This document shows positions 63,334 to 64,000 of a stretch of DNA of 64,000 nucleotides, piece by piece. Source of the DNA: JACVRX01 sp035697245 (lineage in GTDB: Bacteria > Actinomycetota > Actinomycetes > Jiangellales > Jiangellaceae); contig DASSDH010000175.1 in assembly GCA_035697245.1 (NCBI GenBank), positions 40,108 to 104,107 on the forward strand. The letters run 5' to 3'. Every line of letters starts with the position of its first letter. Position 1 is the stretch's first letter. Made by a program: the position numbers and the translations under genes. The notes beneath the pieces were generated by a model. That model worked only from the letters and a program-made list of their open reading frames with translations. It was not told the origin of the DNA and did not search any database.

Positions 63334-64000
63334 AACGACCCAGACCTGTCCGCGGAGCTCTACACGACCAACGGCGACACCGACACGCACGCGCAAGTGC
63401 AGTACGGCACCCTCGGCTTCACGCCGGAGATGTCGACCTGTGAGGCGGTGTCGGACCGTAATCCCAACGACGAGTGGGAGGCGGCGGACTGCGTGAGCGG
63501 GTTCGTCTTCCCGGACGACGAGGAGCTCATCCAGGAAGAGTTCGAGATGAACCTGCCGTTCGCGCTGGCGGTCGCGCAGTCGAGCCTCGACCCCGACGAC
63601 CCGGTCGTGCCGTCGACGGTCCCGGGCACCGACGCGCCCGACCTGGTTTCCGACCCGTTTACGGTCTCGTACGGCACCAGCCAGCAGGTCGCCGTGACGG
63701 CAAAGCGCTCATTGCAGAACGTCCAGCTCCACTACTCGATCAACGGCGGCGCAGCGGTGGCGACCGGGGTCGAGGAATGGGAGGGCGGAGAGCGCTACGG
63801 CGAGACCCACGACGTCTATTACGGCGAGTTCCGCGGCACCATCGAGGCACAGCCGGGTGACGAGGTCGAAGTGTGGTTCACCGGCGCCAACCCAGGTGGC
63901 GGTCAGGACGCGGCCGTGAGAACGGCTCCGTTCACGTACACGGTGCACGACGACATCGGGAGTGACGTGCTCATCCTCGCGGTGGAGGACACCACGGGGA
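63334..64000 (+). pseudogene. 5'-truncated M14 zinc carboxypeptidase (also cut by window edge)
   Basis: The recognisable frame begins abruptly at NDPDLSAELYTTNGDTDTHA, then YGTLGFTPEMSTCEA, WEAADCVSGFVFPDDE, NLPFALAVAQS, and a beta-sandwich C-terminal domain (VAVTAKRSLQNVQLHYSING, EEWEGGERYGETHDVYYGEF, VEVWFTGANPGG). This is the tail of an actinobacterial M14 carboxypeptidase. The signal peptide, propeptide and zinc-ligand half (HxxE...H) are absent upstream, where the menF promoter lies. The frame stays open upstream to an ATG at 63232, but that stretch looks random. Probably a remnant. Confidence 0.65.

Overview
The window is high-GC actinobacterial chromosome (Actinomycetota). Evidence: Lsr2, ClpC preceded by a ClgR-type site, a CobA-HemD fusion, Rex leading the haem operon, DUF397/XRE and DUF4229 genes, GTG starts, and gene order resembling the Mycobacterium tuberculosis proC-to-hemB and hemL-to-ccsA blocks. 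I cannot place it below class level; Geodermatophilales/Frankiales-like lineages are possible. Nearly all of it is dense, well-ordered housekeeping DNA. I found no tRNA, rRNA, CRISPR array, insertion sequence or prophage.

Layout. 1-6157: partial MidA-like methyltransferase, then DUF2520 protein-panC-nadB-nadC-coaX (pantothenate/CoA and NAD). 6154-12205: STAS protein, lysS, argA-type acetyltransferase, lsr2, a 43-residue lipoprotein, clpC. 12342-17078: TPR protein, then the radA-disA-mutY genome-integrity operon and a Cys-rich protein, on the minus strand. 17204-22640: TIM-barrel epimerase, TetR regulator, ABC exporter, proline dehydrogenase-proC. 22692-27817: acuC-type deacetylase, BldC-like HTH protein, the 33-residue bS22 protein, epimerase, acyltransferase, HAD phosphatase, glutaredoxin. 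27822-29980: iron-regulated efeO-efeB. 30186-35753: rex-hemA-hemC-hemD-hemB. 35865-44587: accessory block of cupin, DUF2203, membrane proteins, an SH3/M15-like secreted enzyme, two gene stumps and a frameshifted gene. 45019-50941: hemL, phosphatase, then resA-ccdA-resB-ccsB for cytochrome c maturation. 50963-55221: PLDc_N protein, dehydratase, DUF4229, and a DUF397/XRE/DUF574 trio. 55545-63211: menA-menE-menB facing a lipoprotein-menC-menD, closed by menF. The window ends in a 5'-truncated M14 carboxypeptidase.

The metabolic theme is respiration: haem, menaquinone and cytochrome c maturation with iron acquisition, under visible Rex-type (NADH/NAD) and IdeR-type (iron) sites.

The less ordinary content is non-coding. 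A 90-bp nested-palindrome repeat occurs three times (two intact copies supply the final Glu codon and stop of the adjoining gene). Two related hairpin modules lie in opposite orientation at 44663-44957, with a shared core but different, still paired, outer stems. A 61-bp GTTGATC...GATCAAC element occurs twice just after stop codons. A TANNNT box sits 6-8 nt before the start codon of at least eleven genes, which points to widespread leaderless mRNAs and helps fix their starts.
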